Shown piece by piece: positions 49,804 to 58,080 of a DNA stretch of 64,000 bases (position 1 is its first letter; every line of letters starts with the position of its first letter). Source of the DNA: JAGTVG01 sp963820995 (GTDB taxonomy: Bacteria > Bacteroidota > Bacteroidia > Cytophagales > Cyclobacteriaceae); the NCBI GenBank assembly GCA_963820995.1, contig CAWGCL010000009.1:570455-634454 (forward strand), written 5' to 3'. The notes under the pieces are model-generated. The model saw only the letters and a program-made list of their open reading frames with translations, searched no databases and was not told where the DNA came from. The position numbers and the translations under genes were made by a program.

Positions 49804-50859
49804 TTATATATATTTTACTTCAATAGTTTTATTCTCAATGACCGATTTTTTCTCTGCCTCGATGATAGCCAGAGAATCAACCATTTGATCGATCGTTAGA
49901 TACCCATCAGGTTTTTTATTTTCCTTTATACACCTCAGAAAATAATCGATCTCTACATGCCATCCAGTGGGTAGTCCCGGTTTGGCAGGGGAGGGACTCT
50001 CAGTAGTGCCATCCTCATAGATTATTTTATATCCGCTTTCTGAAAGCCGTATTGTCCCTTTTTCTCCCACCACCATGAAACTCATTTCAAAAGGAGTTGC
50101 ACCTGCAGCTGCCCATCCGCCTTCACCAAATACCAGCATATCATTTTCAAATTCATAATTAGTAAAAACATGATCTATACCGGAATCAGAACGAAATCCT
50201 TTCAGGCCAAATGATCTTACCTTTTTTGGTTTGCCAAAGAAATAATGTATAGCATCTGTATCATGAAGGTGCAGATCCGTAAGTGCACTGCCACTTAATT
50301 CATTTTTCATAAACCAGTCTTCCCAGCTATTGCCTGCCAGGCTTGGAGACACGCGCTTAAAGGTGGCTGTTTTTATTTTTCCAAGTTTACCTGATTTAAC
50401 CAACTGATAAGCATGTTGGTACTCAGGCCAGAATCTGATACACATTCCGATCGTCAGGAATTTTTTGCTTTCATTAGAAGCGATCAGGATATCTCGTGCT
50501 TGTTGTACATTGCGGGCTATGGGCTTCTCGCAAAGCACATGCCTGCCTGCACGAAGTGCTGCGATCGTATATTCCGCATGTAAATAAGTTGGCAAACAAA
50601 TATCCACAAGATCAACTTCTGGATTATTGATCAATTCATATGCGTCAGAGTATGTGTTTATCCCAGTGAGATCAACGGGGACATTGTTATCGGCGTCTCC
50701 AATGTTGCCAACAATTTTACTCCAGTCTCCCCTGAGTTTAGCTTCATCTACATCCGCTATGGCTTTTATTTCAGCCAGAGGATGATTTTTATATATCCTG
50801 AAATGTGTGGATCCCATAAATCCTATCCCGATAATTCCAACTTTAATCTTAGTGCTCAT
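49804..50859 (-). CDS. Cytoplasmic Gfo/Idh/MocA family oxidoreductase
   Basis: A 351-residue protein, and the only Gfo/Idh/MocA member here without an export signal. The Rossmann motif is 'KVGIIGIGFMGSTHFRIYKN' from residue 5, with 'HVLCEKPIARN' and 'LTDLHLHDTDAIHYFFG' carrying the catalytic His region. It should oxidise a sugar or cyclitol with NAD(P). It is translated just ahead of the sugar isomerase in a two-gene operon. Confidence 0.87.
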   Translation of the reverse strand: MSTKIKVGIIGIGFMGSTHFRIYKNHPLAEIKAIADVDEAKLRGDWSKIVGNIGDADNNVPVDLTGINTYSDAYELINNPEVDLVDICLPTYLHAEYTIAALRAGRHVLCEKPIARNVQQARDILIASNESKKFLTIGMCIRFWPEYQHAYQLVKSGKLGKIKTATFKRVSPSLAGNSWEDWFMKNELSGSALTDLHLHDTDAIHYFFGKPKKVRSFGLKGFRSDSGIDHVFTNYEFENDMLVFGEGGWAAAGATPFEMSFMVVGEKGTIRLSESGYKIIYEDGTTESPSPAKPGLPTGWHVEIDYFLRCIKENKKPDGYLTIDQMVDSLAIIEAEKKSVIENKTIEVKYI

Positions 50860-51107
50860 TGTATTATTTGTTAAATATTCGGATAATGGATTGAAAAATT
50901 CGACACTACGTGTGCTATATTAAAAATAGGTAAAAATGATCAGAAAAGAGAATAAGATTGGATTAATAAGTTGTTGTGTCATTTAAAAATTTATTGACCA
51001 CATTTATTTCATAATAATTCATTAAATGCACTCATCTCAACAATCTCCATAACGATTGTGGTGCATATGATATGCCAAATCCTGATGACCGCTTTTAAGA
51101 AGTGTTT

Positions 51108-53180
51108 CTATTCCCATCCAGGCCTTGAGAACGCAGTGGCATAGTTTGATTCGTTATACAGCGGCTGCCTCTCCGGTTTGTATATTTTATCTCCTGTGAA
51201 AGGCTTATCCTGAGTATAAATCCATATCGATTCAAGGTCCCATACGATCAACTCATCACGGGGATCTCCGGTAAGGTCATGTGCCATCCATGCAAGATCG
51301 GGATGGCCATCGTCAGGGAACATCACCACTCTACGTCCCCATCCGTCAACCAGTCCACCTTCAGTTATATTTGGTGAAAGAAAGATAAATTCTGTTCCAT
51401 CACCTCTCCAGTTTACAGGCAAAACAGGAGAGCCCGCATGGAAAAGCTCGAAATTGATAATCTCATCACCAGAAGAATTGTAAAGGGTTATCAGCCCGGG
51501 TTCTCCCCAGAAGTTGATATTGCAGAATTCAAGACCTGGGATGTCCGGGCGGAACTGTCCAATACTTGGAGTTTGTGCATGACCAACGCGATGATGTTTC
51601 AGAATCTTTCCGTTGCTTTCCAACATAAGCACTCCGTCATCACTTCCGCCTACAAACACTTGTTCCGGATCACCTGACAATGTGAGGTCACCTACATAAA
51701 TACCATCAGCATGTTCTCCCAGTAAAGAATCGAGTGACCAGATCAGATTGCCAGTGGGATCAAATTTCGAATAGCCTATATATACTTCATCTTTTCCATC
51801 TCCATTGCTATCATGGAAAAACGGAAAATGTCCCAGGTTAGCCGAAGCCGTCCAGAGCAGCTCGAATTGGTTGGTATATGCCCATAAACGAGTATGACGA
51901 TCTTTGATTATAATATCCTGAGGTTTACCTGTCCCCCTTAAGTCAGCGAATGAGATACAATCAACATTCAGGTATGGAAGAAGATCCCTTCGGTAGTAGT
52001 GCTTGTATTCAAGCCAGGAGGTTTCTTCCGGTAGGATCTCAGATGAAGGGACAGGATAGCGGGCTTTCTCTTTGCCACTATGGCCTTCAAGAACTTTGAT
52101 CCAGTTATCCTGGGCCATTACAACTTCTGTTTTCCCATCCCCATCAAGATCGTGGATCTGTACGGCAACATCGTAAGACAACCAGGCATGTTCCGGGTCT
52201 GGTTTCCCGGATTGCCATAACATTTTACCACTATGATCGAGTGCAGTTAGGCAGGTGATCCGGTTATAGTTGTTGCCAAAAAACGGCATGTTCTGTACAA
52301 TCAAGAAATCAATCTGTTCATCGTTATTAAGATCTCCCAACCTGATGGCGCGTGCCGCACCGAATCCCTGAGTATCAATTTTTTTCCATAGTACACACTT
52401 GGGATTCCCAAGTCTTAAAGATTCTAGTTCTTCTTCGAGGTCATCCTTTTCTCTGAGGTATTCCTTTTTGTCTTCCGGGGTTGTAGATACGGTGACTTCG
52501 TGAAAAGCAATCGGTGAGGTAGCAAAAAGCCCAATTTTTCCAGCAGAGTATCTGTCATCATTTACCTCGAAAATCAATTCTTCGTCTATAAAGCAAAGGA
52601 TTTTAGTACCGGAAGCTTCTACCCGGAGATTATAGGACTTCATGGGATCGGTTGGGAAACTACCAGTTGCCAACTCATGCCAACCGTCTTCACGAAATCC
52701 CTTTTCTCCATCGCGGTAACGTAGTGTTACCTGCTCATCCTTATCAAGTCCGAATAAGTAATAGTGCCGTCCATCCCTGTAACGGAACAGGATTCCATTC
52801 AGGTCACTTCGATCAATAGGAGTGAGCGTGACTTCAAGTATATAGTCTTTCCACAGAATATCACCATAACAAAGAATTGGATAAGTGAATTCGTTGGTCC
52901 ATGCTTCGGCATTAAATCCAAGATAGCACAGAGAATTCTTTTCATCCGATTCGAGAACTTTCCATTCCTCAGGACCACGGTTATTGACAATATCCCAGCC
53001 ATCTGTGAACTCACGCGGGATATAATGATATTCGGGAAAACCCCTGGCAGCAAAGTCTCCATACTTGCCTTGTTTCAGGTTTGAAAAATCGCAAAATGCG
53101 AGCTGCTGATCGTTAAACTCAACATTTGAAGGAGTTGAACAGGCTATAAGTAAGAACAAAATAAAGATCCAGTTAACCAT
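51108..53180 (-). CDS. DUF1080-like domain fused to an FG-GAP beta-propeller, lipoprotein
   Basis: A 690-residue protein with a lipobox (LLIAC, Cys14). Residues about 60-232 form a concanavalin-like/DUF1080-type fold ('DYILEVTLTPIDRSDLNGILFRYRDG' in segments, 'SYNLRVEASGTKILCFIDEELIFE' in segments, 'AGKIGLFATSPIAFHEV'). A short charged linker ('LREKDDLEEELESL') leads to a propeller with calcium-loop repeats ('IRLGDLNNDEQIDFLI', 'HDLDGDGKTEVVMAQD', 'DSNGDGKDEVYIGY', 'HDLTGDPRDELIVWD'). The propeller resembles the rhamnogalacturonan lyase (PL11) type. DUF1080 includes 3-keto-disaccharide hydrolases. The function remains open. It lies 5 bp after the acetamidase gene. Confidence 0.65.
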   Translation of the reverse strand: MVNWIFILFLLIACSTPSNVEFNDQQLAFCDFSNLKQGKYGDFAARGFPEYHYIPREFTDGWDIVNNRGPEEWKVLESDEKNSLCYLGFNAEAWTNEFTYPILCYGDILWKDYILEVTLTPIDRSDLNGILFRYRDGRHYYLFGLDKDEQVTLRYRDGEKGFREDGWHELATGSFPTDPMKSYNLRVEASGTKILCFIDEELIFEVNDDRYSAGKIGLFATSPIAFHEVTVSTTPEDKKEYLREKDDLEEELESLRLGNPKCVLWKKIDTQGFGAARAIRLGDLNNDEQIDFLIVQNMPFFGNNYNRITCLTALDHSGKMLWQSGKPDPEHAWLSYDVAVQIHDLDGDGKTEVVMAQDNWIKVLEGHSGKEKARYPVPSSEILPEETSWLEYKHYYRRDLLPYLNVDCISFADLRGTGKPQDIIIKDRHTRLWAYTNQFELLWTASANLGHFPFFHDSNGDGKDEVYIGYSKFDPTGNLIWSLDSLLGEHADGIYVGDLTLSGDPEQVFVGGSDDGVLMLESNGKILKHHRVGHAQTPSIGQFRPDIPGLEFCNINFWGEPGLITLYNSSGDEIINFELFHAGSPVLPVNWRGDGTEFIFLSPNITEGGLVDGWGRRVVMFPDDGHPDLAWMAHDLTGDPRDELIVWDLESIWIYTQDKPFTGDKIYKPERQPLYNESNYATAFSRPGWE

Positions 53181-53185
53181 AGTAT

Positions 53186-54121
53186 TTAATTTTTAATTCC
53201 AAAAACCCATGAAGGGACTTCCATCCTGGCACCTTTTGTTGGATCGACTATCTGGTTTATTTTCAGATTTCCAGTAAGTCCGACAAGCAGACGCGCTTCT
53301 TTCTCACTGCGACCGGTTTTTTTCTGAAGAAGTTTTATCATATCTTCTGTTGCCCGCCATGATGCTTCCTCCAGGTCTTCATGAGCACCGAGGGTTGAAA
53401 AAAATTCAGGCCTGATTATCACAGGGGCATCTGAGAGTGGCTCTGGCAGCTTACGGAAACGTACTATTGCTTCAGAATCAGTCTCTATACCCTGACCTGT
53501 TATTTCACCATCTCCTTGTAACGCATGCGTATCTCCCATGCCTACAAGAGCTCCTTTTACTCTTGATCTAAGGACTATTGTACTCCCCGGCCGGACTTCC
53601 CTGCAATCAATATTCCCTCCGGTATCACCTGGAGCACGTGTATCAACTGTGCCTTTATCAGGAGCCACACCCACACAGCCGAGCATAGGTTCAAGGGGAA
53701 GTTTCAAATACTCTGAGAATTCTGCAAATCCGTCACGCAACTCAAAGATCCTTCCCGCACAGTATCCCCAATCACCGGGTATAATATCAAGAATATCGAT
53801 TGCCACTGCGTCGCCAGGTTCAATACCTTCGACAAAAATCGGTCCGGTCTGGGGGTTAATTACGCTGTCCTGGTTCGGTTCTCTGAATACACCATCCCTT
53901 GTAACAAGTCCGGGCATTCCGTGAGACATTTCAACAATGACAACCTCATCGATACTGACATGATAGGCCGGTTCCATCAGTGGTTTCCATACAGTGAAGT
54001 AATTGCTGGCTGAAAGCCGGCGTAAACCTGCTGTTTGGAAAGTGTGTGCCACGCTGCCTGCAATGCCTGTTGCCATTGCAGGTGTGAGTAAAATTGTTTT
54101 GAGGAATTTGCTCCTATCCAT
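53186..54121 (-). CDS. Acetamidase/formamidase family protein, exported
   Basis: A 311-residue FmdA/AmdA-family protein with an N-terminal leader ('KFLKTILLTPAMATGIAGSVA'), so probably periplasmic. Family motifs are 'GPIFVEGIEPGDAVAIDILDI', 'GNIDCREVRPGSTIVLRSRV' in segments and 'GMGDTHALQGDGEITGQGIE'. Characterised members hydrolyse formamide or acetamide. In an N-acetylhexosamine region it may act on a small amide derived from the sugar, which is speculative. It is co-transcribed with the DUF1080/FG-GAP gene. Confidence 0.85.
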   Translation of the reverse strand: MDRSKFLKTILLTPAMATGIAGSVAHTFQTAGLRRLSASNYFTVWKPLMEPAYHVSIDEVVIVEMSHGMPGLVTRDGVFREPNQDSVINPQTGPIFVEGIEPGDAVAIDILDIIPGDWGYCAGRIFELRDGFAEFSEYLKLPLEPMLGCVGVAPDKGTVDTRAPGDTGGNIDCREVRPGSTIVLRSRVKGALVGMGDTHALQGDGEITGQGIETDSEAIVRFRKLPEPLSDAPVIIRPEFFSTLGAHEDLEEASWRATEDMIKLLQKKTGRSEKEARLLVGLTGNLKINQIVDPTKGARMEVPSWVFGIKN

Positions 54122-54465
54122 ATCTTATAATAATTAATTGAAATAAATAAAGACACACGAATTGAAAAATAGCACGATGACGCCAATTCCTGCCATTTTC
54201 TGATTATTTTCTACAATTTATATCAATTGAGCTGTTTGTCAAAATCAAAAACAATATATTCTATTCGTCTTATTTGTGATTTCTTCGTTCTCTCATTGGG
54301 GAATATGTTTGTCGATGTTTTGCTGCCTGCTTATTGTTGATAGTTAATTCTAATAAGTTTGACTCATTATTAAAGAGACGCAATTATTCTCGATTCTTTT
54401 GATTTGAATAAAAGAATATAATTAGTAGATTTAGTGTAGTCGAGCCATGTCGTGAAACAAATTGT
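54122..54465. other. Divergent intergenic region with promoter-like elements
   Basis: About 340 bp between two divergent genes, with no supported coding region. It must carry promoters for both directions. One plus-strand candidate is listed separately; I could not pick a minus-strand one. Confidence 0.5.
54308..54339 (+). promoter_or_regulatory. Candidate Bacteroidota sigma-ABfr promoter for the DUF6807 operon
   Basis: A TTTG at 54308-54311 is followed after 20 bases by TATTGTTG (54332-54339), one mismatch from the consensus TAnnTTTG at the expected 19-21 base spacing. This places transcription start near 54345, about 120 bases before the start codon at 54466. Identified by eye only. Confidence 0.35.
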
Positions 54466-55446
54466 ATGAAACACATTTTTTATTTATTAATTATTTTTTC
54501 AGCTATTACATGGGAATGTGGATCAAGTGAAAAAACAAGCAGTGATACACCAAATTTTCAGATCTTTGAATCCTATAATCAAATTCATATTTTAAAGAAT
54601 GGCAGGCATTTTACATCTTACCTCTATGATTCCATATGGCTAAAACCGATCCTATATCCCGTTTATTCACCATCGGGAATCCGGGTCCAGCGACAATATC
54701 CATTATTAATTGTAGAAGGAGAAAGCCACGATCATCCACATCATGCTGGTCTTTCTTTCACTTATGGTACAGAAGGAGAGGTAAACGGCAACAATTTTTG
54801 GGCCGGTCAACAAGGTTCAACAAAAATCAGGCATGCCAGGGTAACTCAAATGAAAGCTGAACCGGACTTTGCAATTCTTGGTATACAAGCTGAATGGATC
54901 GGTCAGGAGGGTGAATTGGTGCTTGAAGAGGAAAGAACTATGATCTTCAAGGGAGATGAAACAAAAAACATTATTGATTTTTTAATTGAATTAAAAGCAT
55001 ACAATGAGGATGTTGTTTTCAATGATACCAAGGAGGGAATGTTTGCCATTAGAGTAGCAGACTGGTTATCTGAAGCTAATGGCAATGGAATTTACTTAAA
55101 CTCTGAAGGGGATGAAACCGAGGAAAATATATGGGGAAAACCTTCAAAATGGGTTCGTTTAGATGGTCACCATGAGGGGAAAACAATCGGTGTCCTGATT
55201 ATGAACCATCCATCAAGTGTAAACTATCCCACTTATTGGCATGCCAGGGCATATGGGTTATTTTCAGCGAATCCTCTTGGTAGAGAGGTCTTTGAGAAGG
55301 GAAGAGGTGTCCAGGATACGACACCCTTAAACTTTACTATACCTGCAGGGAATACTGCTAAATTCAGGTTCAGGATGATCATTTACGAAGGTGAACTTGT
55401 GGTCGATGAGATTGAGGACCTCTTTGAGCAATATATGAATGATTAA
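54466..55446 (+). CDS. DUF6807/PmoA-like lipoprotein
   Basis: A 326-residue protein with a lipoprotein-type leader (ITWECG, about Cys18). The hallmark is 'ESHDHPHHAGLSFTYGTEGEVNGNNFW' (in segments), a His-rich motif of the family annotated PmoA/DUF6807, later followed by 'MNHPSSVNYPTYWHARAYGLFSANP' in segments. These proteins recur next to Gfo/Idh/MocA oxidoreductases in sugar loci, and despite the PmoA name there is no reason to expect methane oxidation. It is first in a run with the MFS, URO-D-family and Gfo/Idh/MocA genes. Confidence 0.8.
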   Translation: MKHIFYLLIIFSAITWECGSSEKTSSDTPNFQIFESYNQIHILKNGRHFTSYLYDSIWLKPILYPVYSPSGIRVQRQYPLLIVEGESHDHPHHAGLSFTYGTEGEVNGNNFWAGQQGSTKIRHARVTQMKAEPDFAILGIQAEWIGQEGELVLEEERTMIFKGDETKNIIDFLIELKAYNEDVVFNDTKEGMFAIRVADWLSEANGNGIYLNSEGDETEENIWGKPSKWVRLDGHHEGKTIGVLIMNHPSSVNYPTYWHARAYGLFSANPLGREVFEKGRGVQDTTPLNFTIPAGNTAKFRFRMIIYEGELVVDEIEDLFEQYMND

Positions 55447-55620
55447 TTTGTTAATAGTCTCTTGTTTCAATTCACTATTTCCCTAGGCTGTGTCTATTTT
55501 TTAGTAAAGACCGATTGACTTTTAACCATACATTTATATGACTTCAACCACAAATATTGAATAGTCCATATAAGATCATTAGTTCCGTGGGCAGTAATTA
55601 AGAAGATCAACCGATAATAT

Positions 55621-56874
55621 ATGAAAGGTTACCGATGGATCATATTGACATTGTTGTTTGTTGCTACTGTAATCCTGTACATAGACCGTTCTGCGTTAGG
55701 CATACTTGCTCCATATCTGCAGAATAAGATTGGATGGTCAGAAGAACAATATGGAATTATTAACAGTGTTTTTATGCTTTCTTATGCCGCAAGTTTTCTG
55801 ATCATGGGAAGGATAGTTGACTGGTTGGGAACTCGGAGAGGATACATCATATCAATCGGGATATGGAGTATTGCCGTTGTAGGACATGCTCTGGCCCGCT
55901 CCTGGATTGGATTTGCGGTGGCCCGGTTCAGTCTCGCAGTTGGACAATCCGGAAATTTCCCCTCTGCGATTAGAGCTGTGGCGGAATGGTTTCCAAAAAA
56001 AGACAGGGCGCTGGCTGTTGGTATTTTTAATGGTGGATCAAATATGGGTACCATCATTGCACCTTTAGTAATTCCTGTCCTTGTACTAAGCCTTGATGAT
56101 TGGAGAATAGGATTTCTCTGGACATTTCCCATTAGCTTGACCTGGATATTTCTCTGGTGGAAATTTTTCAATATACCTGAACGATCAAAATATGTGTCTG
56201 AAAAGGAACGAGATTACATTAACTCGGACGGTGTTCCTGATGATTCATCACAAAAAGTAAAATCTCGAGATATACTTCCCCATCGAGGCTTCTGGGCTAT
56301 TGCCATAGCAAAGTTCATGGCTGATCCTGTATGGTGGTTTTATCTTTTCTGGGGAGCCAAATTTCTGAATGAGAAATATGGGGTGAACCTAAAGGAGATC
56401 GGCTTGCCATTCTTTACCATTTATCTGGTATCCTGGGGAATTGGGGTAGGGCTTGGATGGTTCTCATCTGTCTTGATGAAAATGGGTTTGGGCTTAAACA
56501 AAGGAAGGAAATTCAGTTTGCTGGCCTGTGCACTATTCGCTGTCCCTGTTGTCCTGGTTCCACATGTTTCCAATATGTGGCTGGCAGTTTGCTTAATTGC
56601 TCTTGCGGCTGGTGGTCATTGTGGATGGTCAGCCAATATATTCAGCTTAATGACAGATATTTTCCCGCGGAAAGCAACGGCAACTGTTGCTGGATTTGGC
56701 GGTTTTGCAGGAGCCATAGGGGGAGCAATTGTGGCTTACACAGTTGGCCGCTTATTACAGGATATTGGATTGAATGGTTATAGTGTAGCCTTCGGGGTAG
56801 CCGGATGTGCCTATCTGATTGCGCTGTTGCTGATTCAATTGATGATTCCACGCATAAAAGTAATTGACATTTGA
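55621..56874 (+). CDS. MFS transporter, anion:cation symporter (ExuT-like)
   Basis: A 417-residue, 12-segment permease. 'LYIDRSALGILAPYLQNKIGWSEEQYGIINS' (in segments), 'GRIVDWLGTRRGY', 'GNFPSAIRAVAEWFPKKDRALAVGIFNGGSN' (in segments) and 'GGHCGWSANIFSLMTDIFPRKA' fit the ACS family of hexuronate and glucarate transporters. It would import an acidic or oxidised sugar, in contrast to the neutral-sugar porter at 31359. It is followed 10 bp later by the URO-D-family gene. Confidence 0.85.
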   Translation: MKGYRWIILTLLFVATVILYIDRSALGILAPYLQNKIGWSEEQYGIINSVFMLSYAASFLIMGRIVDWLGTRRGYIISIGIWSIAVVGHALARSWIGFAVARFSLAVGQSGNFPSAIRAVAEWFPKKDRALAVGIFNGGSNMGTIIAPLVIPVLVLSLDDWRIGFLWTFPISLTWIFLWWKFFNIPERSKYVSEKERDYINSDGVPDDSSQKVKSRDILPHRGFWAIAIAKFMADPVWWFYLFWGAKFLNEKYGVNLKEIGLPFFTIYLVSWGIGVGLGWFSSVLMKMGLGLNKGRKFSLLACALFAVPVVLVPHVSNMWLAVCLIALAAGGHCGWSANIFSLMTDIFPRKATATVAGFGGFAGAIGGAIVAYTVGRLLQDIGLNGYSVAFGVAGCAYLIALLLIQLMIPRIKVIDI

Positions 56875-56884
56875 TTGATCCGCA

Positions 56885-58054
56885 ATGAACAGTAAAGAAA
56901 GGGTATCGAAAAGCATTAATCATTTGGAACCGGACAGGGTTCCATATGATCTGGGAGGAACAACAGTGACTTCAATTACATACAATGCTTATATGCATGC
57001 GATGAAATATAAGGGACTATCCAAAGCATATAAGAATCCTATAATTGATCCCATTCAACAGATTGTAACGCCAGTTGAAGAAAATTTAATAAAACTGAAT
57101 TCAGATACAAGACGAATTGGCGCACGAAGAATTCCTGAATATAAACCACAAGAAAAATCCAAAGGAGAGATAGAAAGTGTAACTGATTTTTATGGATGTG
57201 ATTGGGAGCGGGTTCAGGATAAAGACCTGTACTTTAATCAGGTTTCTTATCCTTTGGAGAAATATTCCGTCCTGTCAGATTGTGTTCAATATATTCGAAC
57301 TCCCGATAGGAATACATACAATAACATACTTCATCAGGATCTGAATATACAATTTAAATCAACCTATGACTATTGCTGTATTGCTGATCGTAATACTGCC
57401 GGATTTACAGAAAATTCACTTCGCATCAGGGGATATGAAAAATGGTATATGGATACCATAATGGATACAAAAGGGGTAGAATTATTGTTGGATAGAATTC
57501 TTGAAGATAAGATCAGGTATTGGGATGTCTTAATTGACTGGGCTAAACATAATAAATGCCAGGAGCAAATCGATGTAATATCCGAATGTGATGATCTTGG
57601 ATCGCAAAGTTCCACGATAATTGCCCCGGACGATTTAAGGAAAATGGTGATCCCGCGCATAAAGGAACTGTTCAGTCATATAAAGAAACGATTGCCCGGG
57701 GTTAAATCGTTCTTTCATAGTTGTGGTGCCATTCGCGAATTAATCCCGGACCTGATAGATGCAGGTATCGATATTTTAAATCCTGTTCAATATACAGCAA
57801 GTGGTATGGGCCTTAAGGGATTAAAAAAAGATTTCGGGAATGATCTGGTATTCTGGGGTGGAGGAATAGACACACAAACCATTTTGAATTCCGGAACTCC
57901 GGAGATGATCAGAGATGCGATCAAAGAAAATCTAGATATTATGGCTCCCGGGGGAGGGTTCGTCTTTGCGCCCGTTCATAATATACAGGATGATGTTTCT
58001 CCCGAGAATTTTTGGGCAATGTGGGAAGCATTACAGGAATATGGAAAATACTGA
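56885..58054 (+). CDS. Uroporphyrinogen decarboxylase/methyltransferase family protein
   Basis: A 389-residue cytoplasmic TIM-barrel protein of the URO-D/MtaA superfamily ('NHLEPDRVPYDLGGTTVTSI', 'IAPDDLRKMVIPRIKELFSHI', 'FFHSCGAIRELIPDLIDAGIDILNPVQ' in segments, 'GGGFVFAPVHNIQDDVSPEN'). The HSCG segment matches the HxC metal site of corrinoid methyltransferases, while the arginine-rich heme-substrate motif of HemE is not evident. It is therefore not the heme-pathway enzyme. It sits between a transporter and an oxidoreductase in a sugar operon, where its substrate is unknown. Confidence 0.8.
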   Translation: MNSKERVSKSINHLEPDRVPYDLGGTTVTSITYNAYMHAMKYKGLSKAYKNPIIDPIQQIVTPVEENLIKLNSDTRRIGARRIPEYKPQEKSKGEIESVTDFYGCDWERVQDKDLYFNQVSYPLEKYSVLSDCVQYIRTPDRNTYNNILHQDLNIQFKSTYDYCCIADRNTAGFTENSLRIRGYEKWYMDTIMDTKGVELLLDRILEDKIRYWDVLIDWAKHNKCQEQIDVISECDDLGSQSSTIIAPDDLRKMVIPRIKELFSHIKKRLPGVKSFFHSCGAIRELIPDLIDAGIDILNPVQYTASGMGLKGLKKDFGNDLVFWGGGIDTQTILNSGTPEMIRDAIKENLDIMAPGGGFVFAPVHNIQDDVSPENFWAMWEALQEYGKY

Positions 58055-58080
58055 CTTTTTAATATAAACTTATAAGAAAA

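Noticed and set aside
51108..53180. Firm assignment as a PL11 rhamnogalacturonan lyase
   Set aside because: The calcium-loop propeller resembles PL11 but I could not locate catalytic residues, and FG-GAP propellers are widespread.
54466..55446. Methane monooxygenase subunit suggested by the PmoA name
   Set aside because: The DUF6807 family only carries that label; there are no membrane helices or copper-site features, and the context is sugar metabolism.
55782..56171. 129-codon open frame antisense to the ExuT-like MFS gene
   Set aside because: Antisense to a clear transporter and without a start context or domain.
56885..58054. Heme biosynthesis enzyme HemE
   Set aside because: The substrate-binding arginine motif typical of HemE is not evident, and the gene is embedded in a sugar operon.
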